DNA of 64,000 nt from Bacillota bacterium (GCA_029101005.1 JAQXQE010000006.1:1-64000), one strand, 5' to 3'. Positions 18,631-27,328 are shown, counted from the stretch's first letter. A program made the numbers and translations. The notes: generated from the sequence alone by a model not told the origin.

Positions 18631-19974
18631 CTAATTATTCCTATTCTTTCGATATAGTTGTCTCGCAAAGCCAAGCGTCTGCTTAAGCGCTGATTCTTTC
18701 TCAACGCCCGCAAGTCGCAGCTTATGCGCGTGTGCCAGTATCTCCGAGAAAAGCCTATCCGGCTCAAGTCCCGCCTCAATCAGATCTTCACCTCTAACAT
18801 ATGGCTTCTCCATCAGTTCCTTGAAGCTTTGAAGTCTTGATTCAAGAAACTCTCTATTACACCTACGAGAATCGCTCATCGCCATATACATCAGATCATC
18901 TGCGCACACTGCCTCATCATACATGCGATTCGTCGTCTTCATAGATGCTCCGACGTCCGCAGTGGTATTCGGTTTCATATGCCGCGGAATCATCTGCAAC
19001 ACATACCGGATAACAGCCTTCTCACCCACGAGTCGCTTGAGCAATACCTCTGCAACTTCAAGTCTGTGTTCGTGATTATAGAAGTGAATATCACCATCGA
19101 TTATCTCCTGAGTCAACAACTTACCGAGATCGTGCGTAAGCACCAGTAGCATGAACGAATACGCATCGCTGACTTCCGTCCTATAAGTCGCCGCTCTATC
19201 TATGCTCTCCATAGTGTGAACCCACACATCGCCTTCTGGATGGAACTTAGGATTCTGCTCCAGTCCTATCAAAGACTTCAATTCTGGGAACCAGAAGTCC
19301 AGCTGATCCATTGCCCTCATCGATTCAAAGAAGATTGACGGCTTGCCTGACTTGAGAAGTGCTCTTTTCAACTCCTGCTCGACTCGTTCCCTGCTGAGCG
19401 AACTGATATCTACACCCCTGCATATCTCAGCAGTAGTCTCACATATCTCGAAGCCAAGAACAGCTGCAAATCTTGCAGCCCTGAGAACCCTCAGCGGATC
19501 TTCCGCGAAATGATCTACGTCCACATGTCTTATGACACCCTTCTCGAGATCAGACTGCCCTCCGAAGTGATCTATTATCTCACCACTGAGTACATCCTGC
19601 ATCAGAGCGTTAATTGTAAAATCTCTTCGCCTTGCGGCTTCGAGTGTTCCTATGTTGGGACAGCACTCAATCTCGAAGTCTCTATGTCCACATCCTACAG
19701 CAGATTCTCGCCTAGGTAGCGCAATGTCGATATTCGTACCTGCAAGCGAATAGACTCCGAACGACTTGCCGAAACTAAGTGGCACTCCTATTCCTTCAAG
19801 AATCGAATAAAGAGCATCTGCTTCTAGTCCATGCACTTCAATATCTATATCCTTATTATCTCTTCCAAGAAGCCCATCACGAACAAATCCGCCGACAAAG
19901 AACGCCCTTCCACCAGCGTCTCTGACCGCAAGCCCAAGCCTATTCACAATTTCAATATCACTGATTCTGTTCAA
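18631..19974 (-). CDS. cca: CCA-adding tRNA nucleotidyltransferase with HD domain
   Basis: Adds or repairs the CCA end of tRNAs. The nucleotidyltransferase core has VGGFVRDGLLG and the catalytic DID of NKDIDIEVHG, then RRDFTINAL and the RAARFAAVLGFEI region. An HD phosphohydrolase-like domain follows (HTMESIDRAA, LTHDLGKLL, NHEHRLEVAE). I prefer the TTG start at 19974: a perfect AGGAGG lies 6 bases before it, within codons 3-4 of the ATG-started frame (ATG at 19992, poor RBS). The six tRNAs in this window already encode CCA, so repair or processing is the likely main role. A poly(A) polymerase is less likely. Confidence 0.88.
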   Translation of the reverse strand: MNRISDIEIVNRLGLAVRDAGGRAFFVGGFVRDGLLGRDNKDIDIEVHGLEADALYSILEGIGVPLSFGKSFGVYSLAGTNIDIALPRRESAVGCGHRDFEIECCPNIGTLEAARRRDFTINALMQDVLSGEIIDHFGGQSDLEKGVIRHVDVDHFAEDPLRVLRAARFAAVLGFEICETTAEICRGVDISSLSRERVEQELKRALLKSGKPSIFFESMRAMDQLDFWFPELKSLIGLEQNPKFHPEGDVWVHTMESIDRAATYRTEVSDAYSFMLLVLTHDLGKLLTQEIIDGDIHFYNHEHRLEVAEVLLKRLVGEKAVIRYVLQMIPRHMKPNTTADVGASMKTTNRMYDEAVCADDLMYMAMSDSRRCNREFLESRLQSFKELMEKPYVRGEDLIEAGLEPDRLFSEILAHAHKLRLAGVEKESALKQTLGFARQLYRKNRNN

Positions 19975-20032
19975 AGTGAACCTCCTGTACATTGTAATTA
20001 TATCCCCTAGTTGCAGATTTTGCCAATGATAA

Positions 20033-20053
20033 AAGGGAGCTGTTCGCTCCCTT
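20033..20053 (-). terminator. Terminator of the PyrK-like gene
   Basis: AAGGGAGC and GCTCCCTT form an 8-bp stem with a 5-base loop, followed by TTTTATC on the minus strand, 19 bases after the stop codon. Confidence 0.7.
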
Positions 20054-20071
20054 CCACAAGTCGTTCATATA

Positions 20072-20728
20072 CTATTCGAAGACTGCTCTGTCGAACACAG
20101 GACCCTCTCCATCGAAGAATTCGATGGATGCAAACTGGCCTTCTTCACATCTAGCAGCTGTCCACTCCAGAACTGCATCTGATGCGCATGCACACACATA
20201 CTTAGCATCATGAATAGCATTGTAGATGTGCCCCTTATTAGCATTGCTTCCATCGAGAGTGAATATCTCAAGCTCTGTCGCTAGGTTAAGGAAAGGCTTC
20301 AGAAGGAACATGTCCTCCTTGCTCTCATAACAGAGAACAACCTTGCAGTCCTTACCCAGCATAAAGAGTCTTCTAAGGATTCCAAGAATTGGAGGTATTC
20401 CCATTCCCTCACCTGCGATTATACAGTCATCAGGAATAGCATCTATATCGAAGCCGTTACCAATACCGAGATCAGCCTCAAAGCAATCACCAACCTTGAG
20501 TTCGCTGAGCTCCTCACCGACAGCATCATCCGCTCTGAAGATTAGAATATATCTATCACTGTCGAACTCAGATACAGACACGAGCTTAGTGCCGTTGCCC
20601 GCTGCGGAGAAGATTCTTGCGAACTGGCCCGGAGCAGTGAATTCGCTACCCTGACCGTCAACAACGAATCTGTAGACATCCTTGTTGAGCTGAGTCTTCT
20701 CAATAATCTTATTCGGTTTACTTTCCAT
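20072..20728 (-). CDS. PyrK-like flavoprotein lacking the Fe-S cysteine cluster
   Basis: A 218-residue protein with the layout of ferredoxin-NADP reductase-type electron-transfer subunits such as PyrK. A beta-barrel segment (residues 1-95, with LVSVSEFD where PyrK has an RP.S flavin motif) is followed by an NAD-binding segment (AGEGMGIPPILGILRRL). PyrK normally ends in a four-cysteine [2Fe-2S] site. Here that region reads RCEEGQFASIEFFDGEGPVF, keeping the GPVFDR tail but only one Cys. No pyrD gene is adjacent. It may be an NAD(P)H-binding flavoprotein without the cluster; the partner is unknown. Confidence 0.7.
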   Translation of the reverse strand: MESKPNKIIEKTQLNKDVYRFVVDGQGSEFTAPGQFARIFSAAGNGTKLVSVSEFDSDRYILIFRADDAVGEELSELKVGDCFEADLGIGNGFDIDAIPDDCIIAGEGMGIPPILGILRRLFMLGKDCKVVLCYESKEDMFLLKPFLNLATELEIFTLDGSNANKGHIYNAIHDAKYVCACASDAVLEWTAARCEEGQFASIEFFDGEGPVFDRAVFE

Positions 20729-20751
20729 TACATACCTTCTCTTTCAACAAA

Positions 20752-20777
20752 GAAGAGTTATCATACGATAACTCTTC
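20752..20777 (-). terminator. Hairpin after the RDD gene
   Basis: GAAGAGTTATC and GATAACTCTTC form an 11-bp stem with a 4-base loop; TTTGTTG follows on the minus strand. It separates the RDD gene from the PyrK-like gene. Confidence 0.6.
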
Positions 20778-20859
20778 GGCTTCATTATAACACGCAAAAT
20801 GCGATTTATGTGTGCATATGTTGAAAGAATTATCATCAAAATGAATGAGTATTCAAATA

Positions 20860-21519
20860 CTATTCTGTAATATTATCCATTTCATCTATAAGTTTATCGA
20901 CATCTGCCTCTGTTACATCTGCAGGCATATCAACCACTTGCTCTACAACGGGTTCAGCTACTGGTTCAGCTACTGGCTCTACAACAGGCTCAGCTGTTGG
21001 CTTTGCTGCCTCTGCACGAACGGTAACAGTCTGCTTCTCTACTGGCTTGCAGTCTACTACATATGTATCGAGAATCTTATCGTGCCATCCTCTGTTTCTC
21101 TTGTCGATGAGAATCCAGATGTATCCAAGCATGAATACGCTTGAACTAGCAGTCTTTACAAAGAACTCTCTGAACATCATCCACCAGAATCCAAGCGGCT
21201 TACCATTCTTACTGCTTACAACCTTCATACCAAGAATTGCCTTGCCGATTGACTGACCCTTTGCATAGAATACAATCTCTACGATGAGATAAGCGAACAT
21301 CAGCATTAGAAAAACTATGAGCCCAATGCCTACACCAGCTGCCGCACCATAGTGATGATCATAGTAATAATAATCATCGTAGTAGTAATCACTAACACTT
21401 GCTATTGCAAGTACGATAACCATCACAATCCACAGGATCATCGGAATTGCAGAATCAATCAGTGCAGCTGCGAATCTTCTTCCTCTTGATGAGAGTTTAA
21501 GTGTCTTCTTCTCCGCCAT
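20860..21519 (-). CDS. RDD family membrane protein
   Basis: A 219-residue protein with the RDD fold: RRFAAALIDSAIP at the first membrane segment, a second segment near residues 65-92, and QSIGKAILGMKVV before a last hydrophobic stretch. A Tyr/Asp/His-rich loop (SDYYYDDYYYYDHH) lies between the first two. The C-terminal 60 residues form a soluble tail with Val-Glu-Pro-Val-Ala repeats and an acidic end. RDD proteins are small membrane proteins of mostly unknown role, some of them sodium/proton exchangers. AGGAGG precedes the ATG. Confidence 0.85.
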   Translation of the reverse strand: MAEKKTLKLSSRGRRFAAALIDSAIPMILWIVMVIVLAIASVSDYYYDDYYYYDHHYGAAAGVGIGLIVFLMLMFAYLIVEIVFYAKGQSIGKAILGMKVVSSKNGKPLGFWWMMFREFFVKTASSSVFMLGYIWILIDKRNRGWHDKILDTYVVDCKPVEKQTVTVRAEAAKPTAEPVVEPVAEPVAEPVVEQVVDMPADVTEADVDKLIDEMDNITE

Positions 21520-21559
21520 ATTACCCTCCTGTTATTTCTTATCCAGTTCTATATCAAAA

Positions 21560-21582
21560 CCGTCCGACATGACGTCGGACGG
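21560..21582 (-). terminator. Cold-shock gene terminator
   Basis: CCGTCCGAC and GTCGGACGG form a 9-bp GC-rich stem with a 5-base loop, followed by TTTTG on the minus strand. Confidence 0.75.
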
Positions 21583-21617
21583 TGTCGTACAAATGTCAAC
21601 AGCAGTATACTGCCAGA

Positions 21618-21833
21618 TTATTCAACCACCTGTACATTAGCAGCTCTCAGCTTGTCAGGGTTCTTCGGATCATCCTCAATCTCAAATGTTACCTTCTGTC
21701 CCTCTTTGAGAGTTCTGAATCCTTCAATCTGAATTGCCGAGAAATGAACAAAGATGTCCTTGCCATTCTCACAGTTCTCAATGAAGCCGTAGCCCTTATC
21801 ATTGCTGAACCACTTTACTATGCCATTAACCAT
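21618..21833 (-). CDS. cspA: Cold-shock protein
   Basis: A 71-residue OB-fold RNA chaperone with both RNA-binding motifs: KGYGFIEN (RNP1) and DIFVHFSAI (RNP2). The start [14 protein letters not shown] is typical. It melts RNA secondary structure. AGGAGGG precedes the ATG. About 130 bases of leader lie upstream, as is common for csp genes, but I could not assign a specific thermosensor fold. Confidence 0.97.
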   Translation of the reverse strand: MVNGIVKWFSNDKGYGFIENCENGKDIFVHFSAIQIEGFRTLKEGQKVTFEIEDDPKNPDKLRAANVQVVE

Positions 21834-21965
21834 AGCAGTCCCTCCTGATTATATACTTTTGCACCGTCTGCGTGCTAATCACCAAGTTCAGTATATCACC
21901 AAAATGGTATACTGTAATGCTTGATTTTCCATACACAATCAGGAATTATGTATATTATCTATTGT

Positions 21966-22391
21966 TTAGTGCTCGTCCTCGTGTGGCTCGAATCCAACAA
22001 GGCACTCTGGCATCTCTCTGCCTGTCTTTGTGAAGTAGTCAACGAATGCCGCCTTGATAGCATCCTCCGCGAGTACTGAGCAGTGGATCTTTCTTGCTGG
22101 AAGTCCATCAAGAGCCTCAACTACAGCCTTGTTTGTGAGCTCAAGAGCCTCATCGATAGTCTTGCCCTTGATGAGCTCTGTAGCCATTGAGCTTGTTGCG
22201 ATAGCTGAACCGCAACCGAATGTCTTGAACTTAACATCTACGAGAACATCATTCTCAATCTTGAGGTACATTCTCATAATATCTCCACACTGTGGGTTAC
22301 CTACCTCGCCGATTCCGTCAGCGTTCTCGATTACTCCAACGTTTCTTGGATTCTCAAAATGATCCATTACCTTATCTGTATATAATGACAT
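21966..22391 (-). CDS. iscU: Fe-S cluster scaffold IscU
   Basis: Scaffold on which [2Fe-2S] clusters are assembled from sulfur delivered by IscS. The three ligand cysteines are present: NPQCGDIMRMY, TFGCGSAIATSS and KIHCSVLAEDAI. At 141 residues it is the NifU-N/IscU form common in Clostridia. It follows iscS by 33 bases and is surely co-transcribed. Confidence 0.96.
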   Translation of the reverse strand: MSLYTDKVMDHFENPRNVGVIENADGIGEVGNPQCGDIMRMYLKIENDVLVDVKFKTFGCGSAIATSSMATELIKGKTIDEALELTNKAVVEALDGLPARKIHCSVLAEDAIKAAFVDYFTKTGREMPECLVGFEPHEDEH

Positions 22392-22424
22392 TAATAATCT
22401 CCTTTCGTATGTCCGAATATCGAA

Positions 22425-23615
22425 TTAGATGCAGTGCTGTCTTACACCGCTCTCAAGCTCATCCCAGAATGGTGAGAGCTTTCTGTAGTGCTCTACTACC
22501 TCGTGTACGCACTTGATGATGTAATCAACTTCTTCCTCTGTATTCTCCTCATTGAGGCTGAATCTTAAGCTTCCATGAGCTGCCTCAACAGGAACGCCCA
22601 TTCCAAGCAGAACGTGGCTTGGGTCGAGTGACTCGCTTGTACATGCTGATCCTGATGAGCAGCAGATACCTCTGAGATCGAGTGAGAGTAGAAGTGACTC
22701 ACCCTCAACTCCCTCGAATGAGTAGTTAACATTTCCAGGAAGTCTCTTATATCTGTCACCGTTAAGCTTTGAGTGTGGGATGTCAGCGAGTCCCTCAATC
22801 AGTCTGTCTCTGAGTGCTGTAACCATAGCTGTGTTCTCCTCAAGGTGATCACAACCCTCCTTGAGCGCAGCAGCGAATGCAGCATTACCAGGAACATTGA
22901 TTGTGCCGGCTCTCTTGCCTCTCTCCTGTGCTCCACCCTCGATAACATTAACGAGCTTGATTCCGTTTCTTGCATAGAGAACGCCTACACCCTTAGGACC
23001 GTGGAACTTGTGTCCTGACATTGAAAGCATATCGATGTTCATAGCCTGTACATCGATTGGAAGGTGTGCAGCAGCCTGAACAGCATCTGTGTGGAAGAGA
23101 ACTTTCTTCTCCTTGCAGATAGCGCCGATCTCAGGAATTGGCTGAATTGCGCCCATCTCGTTGTTAGCGAACATGATTGATACGAGAGCAGTATCCTCTC
23201 TGATAGCATCCTCAACTTTCTTAACATCTACGATTCCGTTAGCTTCCGGAGCGAGATATGTTACTTCAAATCCCTCACCCTCGAGCTTTCTCATTGTATG
23301 AAGAATAGCGTGGTGCTCGATATTGAGTGTGATAAGGTGTTTCTTGCCCTTCTCCTTCTGTCCTCTTGCTGCGCTGAGCAGAGCCTGGTTATCAGCCTCA
23401 CTTCCACCTGAAGTGAAGTAGATCTCATTTGGCTTAGCCGCGTTGATGCACTCAGCTACGATTGCTCTTGCCTCATCGAGCTTCTCCTGTGTTCTCTGTC
23501 CATCTGTGTGCAGGCTGTTAGGATTTCCATTGAAATTCTTAAGACAGTCAAGCATTGTGTTCATTGCGGTCTCACTCATGTATGTAGTTGCCGCATTGTC
23601 AGCGTATACTCTCAT
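22425..23615 (-). CDS. iscS: Cysteine desulfurase
   Basis: PLP enzyme that takes sulfur from cysteine for Fe-S and thio-cofactor synthesis. The PLP lysine lies in SMSGHKFHGPKGVG and the catalytic cysteine loop is CCSSGSACTSES. The length of 396 and the start MRVYADNAATT are typical of the NifS/IscS group. The RBS GGAGG precedes ATG. The dyad at 23686-23706 lies about 75 bases upstream and probably controls it through the adjacent Rrf2 regulator. Confidence 0.97.
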   Translation of the reverse strand: MRVYADNAATTYMSETAMNTMLDCLKNFNGNPNSLHTDGQRTQEKLDEARAIVAECINAAKPNEIYFTSGGSEADNQALLSAARGQKEKGKKHLITLNIEHHAILHTMRKLEGEGFEVTYLAPEANGIVDVKKVEDAIREDTALVSIMFANNEMGAIQPIPEIGAICKEKKVLFHTDAVQAAAHLPIDVQAMNIDMLSMSGHKFHGPKGVGVLYARNGIKLVNVIEGGAQERGKRAGTINVPGNAAFAAALKEGCDHLEENTAMVTALRDRLIEGLADIPHSKLNGDRYKRLPGNVNYSFEGVEGESLLLSLDLRGICCSSGSACTSESLDPSHVLLGMGVPVEAAHGSLRFSLNEENTEEEVDYIIKCVHEVVEHYRKLSPFWDELESGVRQHCI

Positions 23616-23685
23616 CTTCGTCCTCCAAATATATTTCTACCCAATAATGGTATTATTTGTCATTTCAATAAACTTATCACTTATT

Positions 23686-23706
23686 TCCTACTCAGTCAAT
23701 AGGAAT
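23686..23706 (-). promoter_or_regulatory. Candidate Rrf2 operator upstream of iscS
   Basis: TTCCTA-N9-TAGGAA, three bases past the rrf2 stop. On the minus strand the spacer contains TTGACT, a plausible -35 for iscS. The same TCCTA-N9-TAGGA layout occurs at 25554-25572 before the MATE-rrf2 operon, with the shared core ATTCCTATTG. Confidence 0.55.
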
Positions 23707-23708
23707 TG

Positions 23709-24158
23709 TCAGTTGCTACACTCTGAGCACCAGTCTCCAAGCATCTTCTTTCGGTCACCCTTCATAATATCCTCGAGTGTAACCTTCGAAAGATACTGCT
23801 CAATTGCTCTGTCAAGCCCAACCCAGAGCGGAAGTGTCATACAGCTTGCCGCCTTATCGCAGTTGATGTCATTGTTCTTGATGCATTCAACTGGAGCGAG
23901 ACTACCCTCTGTCAGAGACAGAAGTTCACTCATAAGTATTTCCTTAGTCTCACGTGCAAGGCGGTATCCACCATTCTTGCCTCTGAGACTCTGAAGCATC
24001 TTACCCTTGTTGAGAATAGAGACAATGCTCTCGAGATATTTCATAGAGAGATTCTCCCTCTCCGCAATATCAGCCAAAGAAACGTAGCCGTCTCCTTGGT
24101 TCTGTGCGAGATCAATAAGCACAATGAGGGCATATCTACCCTTGCTTGATACCATCAT
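23709..24158 (-). CDS. Rrf2/IscR-type transcriptional regulator
   Basis: A 149-residue regulator starting MMVSSKGRYALIVLIDLA, the classic Rrf2 winged-helix N-terminus, with a recognition region SLADIAERENLSMKYLESIV and wing RGKNGGYRLAR. Three cysteines (ECIKNNDINCDKAASC, C-x7-C-x5-C) fit a cluster-binding site as in IscR. I start at ATG 24158, preceded by AAAGGAG; a longer frame upstream runs through the MATE 3' end and has no RBS. It overlaps the MATE gene by 23 bases and precedes iscS-iscU, so it likely represses Fe-S or cysteine genes. Confidence 0.92.
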   Translation of the reverse strand: MMVSSKGRYALIVLIDLAQNQGDGYVSLADIAERENLSMKYLESIVSILNKGKMLQSLRGKNGGYRLARETKEILMSELLSLTEGSLAPVECIKNNDINCDKAASCMTLPLWVGLDRAIEQYLSKVTLEDIMKGDRKKMLGDWCSECSN

Positions 24159-25509
24159 TTTGCTTGCTCTCCTTTCTGATTCTAAAAGCGAAAAGTCCAG
24201 CGACTGAAGCACCCTTAAGTATTCCAGATATGGTGATTGCCCACCACACACCACTAACGCCAGGTATCACCTTGATTAAAGCAAATGCCAGCGGTATTCT
24301 TATGAGATTGAAAACAATGCTCGCTGTCGACGGAATTACAGTTCTTCCAATTCCGTTATAGCAACCCGAACCAACTGCCTCGAGGCAGATGAATACCTGC
24401 GAATAGATCATAATGTGCAGATAGTTCGCTCCCTCAGCAATTGCGTATTCATCCCTGAAGAATATGCCCATAAGCGGCTCGGCAAAGAAGAAGAACAGCA
24501 GACCAGCTGCACTTCCTAGTATCACCATATAGATGACACCAATCTTGAAGCCCTTATGTATCCTCTCCTGATTACCTGCTCCGTAGTTCTGAGCAGTGTA
24601 TGTATTCATCGCTGACATGAAGCCACTCGCAGTACTGAAGCACAGCGATTCAATCTGCGCCGCAGCCCTCTGAATTCCGTATATCGTATCACCGAAGCTC
24701 GTAACAATTCTTCCGATAACCATATATACCAACGAGAAGAGAATTGTCTGCAGCGCTGGCGGAATTCCTAGCCTAATCATCTTTCGTATCTCATACCAGT
24801 TGAAGACCTTAACATTAGGATCCTCAATCCTGCCGAATATGTAACCATCCTTAACGATATCGACGAGGAAGATTACACTGACAATAGCGACCGCTATTGT
24901 ACTCGCAACGCCCGCACCATATACACCTAGCTTCGGCGCTCCAATCCATCCGAAGATTAGAATCGGATCGAGAATGACATTAATCAGCAGTCCGATACTA
25001 TTATATGTGAAAGGCGTTCTGCTGTCACCAATCGCCGTATATACACTCGATATTATGTAGTTGAAACCGTGGAAGAGAACACTGATTCCCGTAATCAGCA
25101 AATAATCGCAGGCCGCCTGATTGATATTCTCGTCGCTCACGCCGAATACACCGACCATCTCTCTTCTTGCCACAAGTACCAGTATTAGGTAAAAGAGCAT
25201 TGTTATGCTCATCATTACTATAGCTGCTCTCGAGATAGCTCTCGCCTCGTCGAGTTTACCCTCTCCGATCTTCTGACCAACTGTAATCTGCGCTCCAGTC
25301 TGAGTAATCATCGCCATTCCCTGACTCAGGAACAGCCACATTCCTGCAGTCGCAACTGAGGTAACAGCACCCGCTCCAAGGCTGCCTACCCAGATAGTGT
25401 CAATCAGATTGTAGGCTATATTCATTATGTTAGACGCAACCAGCGGAATAGACAGCTTGATAAGAGCACTGCCTATATTGCCGCTTAACATATCTACTCT
25501 TCTCGACAT
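24136..25509 (-). CDS. MATE family efflux transporter
   Basis: A 457-residue, 12-helix multidrug/toxin extrusion protein, two MatE halves, starting MSRRVDMLSGNIGSALIKLSIP (cut to the family start pattern). It would couple Na+ or H+ entry to drug or metabolite export. GAGG lies 8 bases before the ATG. It is transcribed with the rrf2 gene it overlaps and is divergent from cysE, so its expression may follow Fe-S or cysteine status. Substrate unknown. Confidence 0.93.
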   Translation of the reverse strand: MSRRVDMLSGNIGSALIKLSIPLVASNIMNIAYNLIDTIWVGSLGAGAVTSVATAGMWLFLSQGMAMITQTGAQITVGQKIGEGKLDEARAISRAAIVMMSITMLFYLILVLVARREMVGVFGVSDENINQAACDYLLITGISVLFHGFNYIISSVYTAIGDSRTPFTYNSIGLLINVILDPILIFGWIGAPKLGVYGAGVASTIAVAIVSVIFLVDIVKDGYIFGRIEDPNVKVFNWYEIRKMIRLGIPPALQTILFSLVYMVIGRIVTSFGDTIYGIQRAAAQIESLCFSTASGFMSAMNTYTAQNYGAGNQERIHKGFKIGVIYMVILGSAAGLLFFFFAEPLMGIFFRDEYAIAEGANYLHIMIYSQVFICLEAVGSGCYNGIGRTVIPSTASIVFNLIRIPLAFALIKVIPGVSGVWWAITISGILKGASVAGLFAFRIRKESKQNDGIKQG

Positions 25510-25553
25510 ACAAATTACCTCATTCTATACTTCCATACACACTTACAAAAAAA

Positions 25554-25572
25554 TCCTATCAAAACAATAGGA
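25554..25572. promoter_or_regulatory. Candidate Rrf2 operator between MATE-rrf2 and cysE
   Basis: TCCTA-N9-TAGGA in the divergent intergenic region. Reading towards MATE, the core ATTCCTATTG is the same as in the iscS site, as expected for autoregulation. Confidence 0.55.
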
Positions 25573-25574
25573 AT

Positions 25575-25595
25575 ATGTCAAATCTCTATTGACAT
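25575..25595. promoter_or_regulatory. Second dyad upstream of cysE
   Basis: ATGTCAA-N7-TTGACAT, a perfect 7-bp inverted repeat just upstream of the TATAAT at 25600-25605. It could be an operator for cysE; the regulator is unknown. Confidence 0.4.
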
Positions 25596-25623
25596 AAGCT
25601 ATAATGAGGATTAATATCGTCTT

Positions 25624-25652
25624 GTAATTCCCACCAAACATATAGGAATTAC
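25624..25652 (+). promoter_or_regulatory. Hairpin/dyad just before the cysE RBS
   Basis: GTAATTCC-N13-GGAATTAC, a perfect 8-bp inverted repeat ending two bases before AGGAGG. It may be a protein operator (the half-site resembles CymR-type TAATTCC) or a 5' UTR hairpin that modulates translation. Confidence 0.45.
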
Positions 25653-25667
25653 ACAGGAGGAATGTTC

Positions 25668-26333
25668 ATGGGTTTACTTAAAGACATCAACGAAGAGTAC
25701 GAGGTAGTTAAACTTCGCGACCCTTCAATTCACTCAAAGTGGGAAGTTATGCTCTACCCTTACTTCAAGGCGAAGAGAGCATATAAGAAGGCTCATAAGC
25801 ACTATCTTGCCGGACACTTCTTCAGAGCAAGACTGATTTCGCAGAGAGCTTCCCAGAAGACTGGTATTGAGATTCACCCAGGTGCAACAATCGGCAAGAA
25901 CTTCTTTATCGATCACGGCACTGGTGTCGTAATCGGTGAGACAGCTGAGATTGGAGATAATGTAATGCTCTACCACGGAGTAACACTCGGTGGTACAGGT
26001 AAAGATACAGGTAAGCGACACCCTACCGTAGGCAATAATGTAACCATCGGTGCTCAGACAACAGTTCTCGGACCTATCACAATAGGCGATAATGTTGTCA
26101 TCGGAGCGGAGAGTGTAGTTCGCCGCGATGTTGAACCTAATACAACAGTAGTCGGCTCATCTATGAGAATCGTCAAGAGAAGATTTGAGGATGGAAGCGA
26201 AGCTACCTATAACAGAGACGGAAGTATCCGAAGAATTACAGATGCAGATGGCAATATTGTCGAGCAAGGCAAGGATTGCGGCAACTGCTGTATGGCTGAG
26301 AAATGCGGACCATCATCCGCAGTTACTAGATAG
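25668..26333 (+). CDS. cysE: Serine O-acetyltransferase
   Basis: Makes O-acetylserine from serine and acetyl-CoA, the first step of cysteine synthesis. Left-handed beta-helix hexapeptides follow a helical N-terminus: [26 protein letters not shown] with the catalytic Asp-His of FIDHG, then [18 protein letters not shown]. The C-terminal extension has three cysteines ([11 protein letters not shown]). I start at ATG 25668, 7 bases after AGGAGG; the upstream ATG (25662) is only 1 base away. It diverges from MATE-rrf2. Confidence 0.96.
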   Translation: MGLLKDINEEYEVVKLRDPSIHSKWEVMLYPYFKAKRAYKKAHKHYLAGHFFRARLISQRASQKTGIEIHPGATIGKNFFIDHGTGVVIGETAEIGDNVMLYHGVTLGGTGKDTGKRHPTVGNNVTIGAQTTVLGPITIGDNVVIGAESVVRRDVEPNTTVVGSSMRIVKRRFEDGSEATYNRDGSIRRITDADGNIVEQGKDCGNCCMAEKCGPSSAVTR

Positions 26334-26370
26334 AATAACCCCCTTACAATCAGTAAACTTTCTATGTAGA

Positions 26371-26397
26371 AACGACTGCCCATCGGGCAGTCGTTTT
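26371..26397. terminator. Bidirectional terminator, cysE / yitT
   Basis: AACGACTGCCC and GGGCAGTCGTT, an 11-bp stem with a 3-base loop, lie between converging genes. TTTTACC follows on plus and TTTC on minus. Confidence 0.8.
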
Positions 26398-26417
26398 ACC
26401 TTGCAATAATAATCCTT

Positions 26418-27311
26418 CTACAGAGAGAAATTCTTGTTGAAGTTGCCGTACACCTTCGATCCCTCGTTGACTGTAACAAAGGCGTTCGGATCGATTCTGC
26501 GTACAATCTCGAGAAGCTTCGACATCTCGTACTTAGAGAGCATTACGCATAGCACATATGTCGTCTCATTAGTGTAGGCACCCTCACCTTCCCAGCGTGT
26601 TACACCACGACCGAGTTCTGTCATGATTGCATCGGAGATGCCCTCCTTCTTGGTGAAGATCATCGCCTGCATATTAATGTTCTGAATGTGCACTCTATCT
26701 ATGGATAGACCGATGACAGTCGCATAGATGAATGAGTAGATTACTACCTCGATATTGAACATGAAGAGGCAGACAGCGTATATACAGAGATTGATTGCGA
26801 TATTGACCTTGCCCACACTGAAGTTCGGATGCGTCTTAGACAAGCCCATTCCGATGATGTCCTGTCCACCTCCAGAACTACCAGCTCTCATAACCAAACC
26901 AGCACCGACTCCCGCAACAACACCTCCAACTAGACATGCCGCTAGATAATTATCGAATAGGGGTTCTTTGGCTACTGGAACTGCAGACATCGCGAATGAT
27001 GCGAGAGCAATCGAGATAATCGATGTAAGGCAGAACTCTTTGCCGAGCACTTTATAAGCATAGAAGAAGAGCGGAACGTTAATCAGAAAGTATATAATAC
27101 CCAGATAATCCACTCCTGGAATCTCAGGGATACCTAATACATTAATCATCACTGTTCTGATGAGCTGCGAGATACCAGTGAAACCACCGTTATACAGATT
27201 CATCGGCGTGATAATCTGATTGACTCCCACCGCAAATATTATGTTACCCGCAACAATCAGGAAGGCCTGTGTTGCAAATTTCTTCTTATCAAGATTCTTT
27301 AACTTATTCAT
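26418..27311 (-). CDS. YitT family membrane protein
   Basis: A 297-residue protein with five or six membrane segments in the first 190 residues (the YitT region; VGVNQIITPMNLYNGGFTGISQLI and GLVMRAGSSGGGQDIIGM) and a C-terminal soluble DUF2179 domain (VTRWEGEGAYTNE, VLCVMLSKYE). The family is widespread in Firmicutes with no firmly assigned substrate. A weak RBS (GAGGGA) precedes the ATG, and two palindromes lie directly upstream. Confidence 0.9.
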   Translation of the reverse strand: MNKLKNLDKKKFATQAFLIVAGNIIFAVGVNQIITPMNLYNGGFTGISQLIRTVMINVLGIPEIPGVDYLGIIYFLINVPLFFYAYKVLGKEFCLTSIISIALASFAMSAVPVAKEPLFDNYLAACLVGGVVAGVGAGLVMRAGSSGGGQDIIGMGLSKTHPNFSVGKVNIAINLCIYAVCLFMFNIEVVIYSFIYATVIGLSIDRVHIQNINMQAMIFTKKEGISDAIMTELGRGVTRWEGEGAYTNETTYVLCVMLSKYEMSKLLEIVRRIDPNAFVTVNEGSKVYGNFNKNFSL

Positions 27312-27328
27312 CTTATCCCTCTTATTTA

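Noticed and set aside
20950-20995. Short tandem repeats encoding Val-Glu-Pro-Val-Ala in the RDD gene
   Set aside because: Low-complexity coding repeat; no sign of a mobile element or CRISPR.
24136-24254. Extended N-terminus of the Rrf2 regulator to 24254
   Set aside because: It would lie in the MATE coding region with no RBS; AAAGGAG supports 24158.
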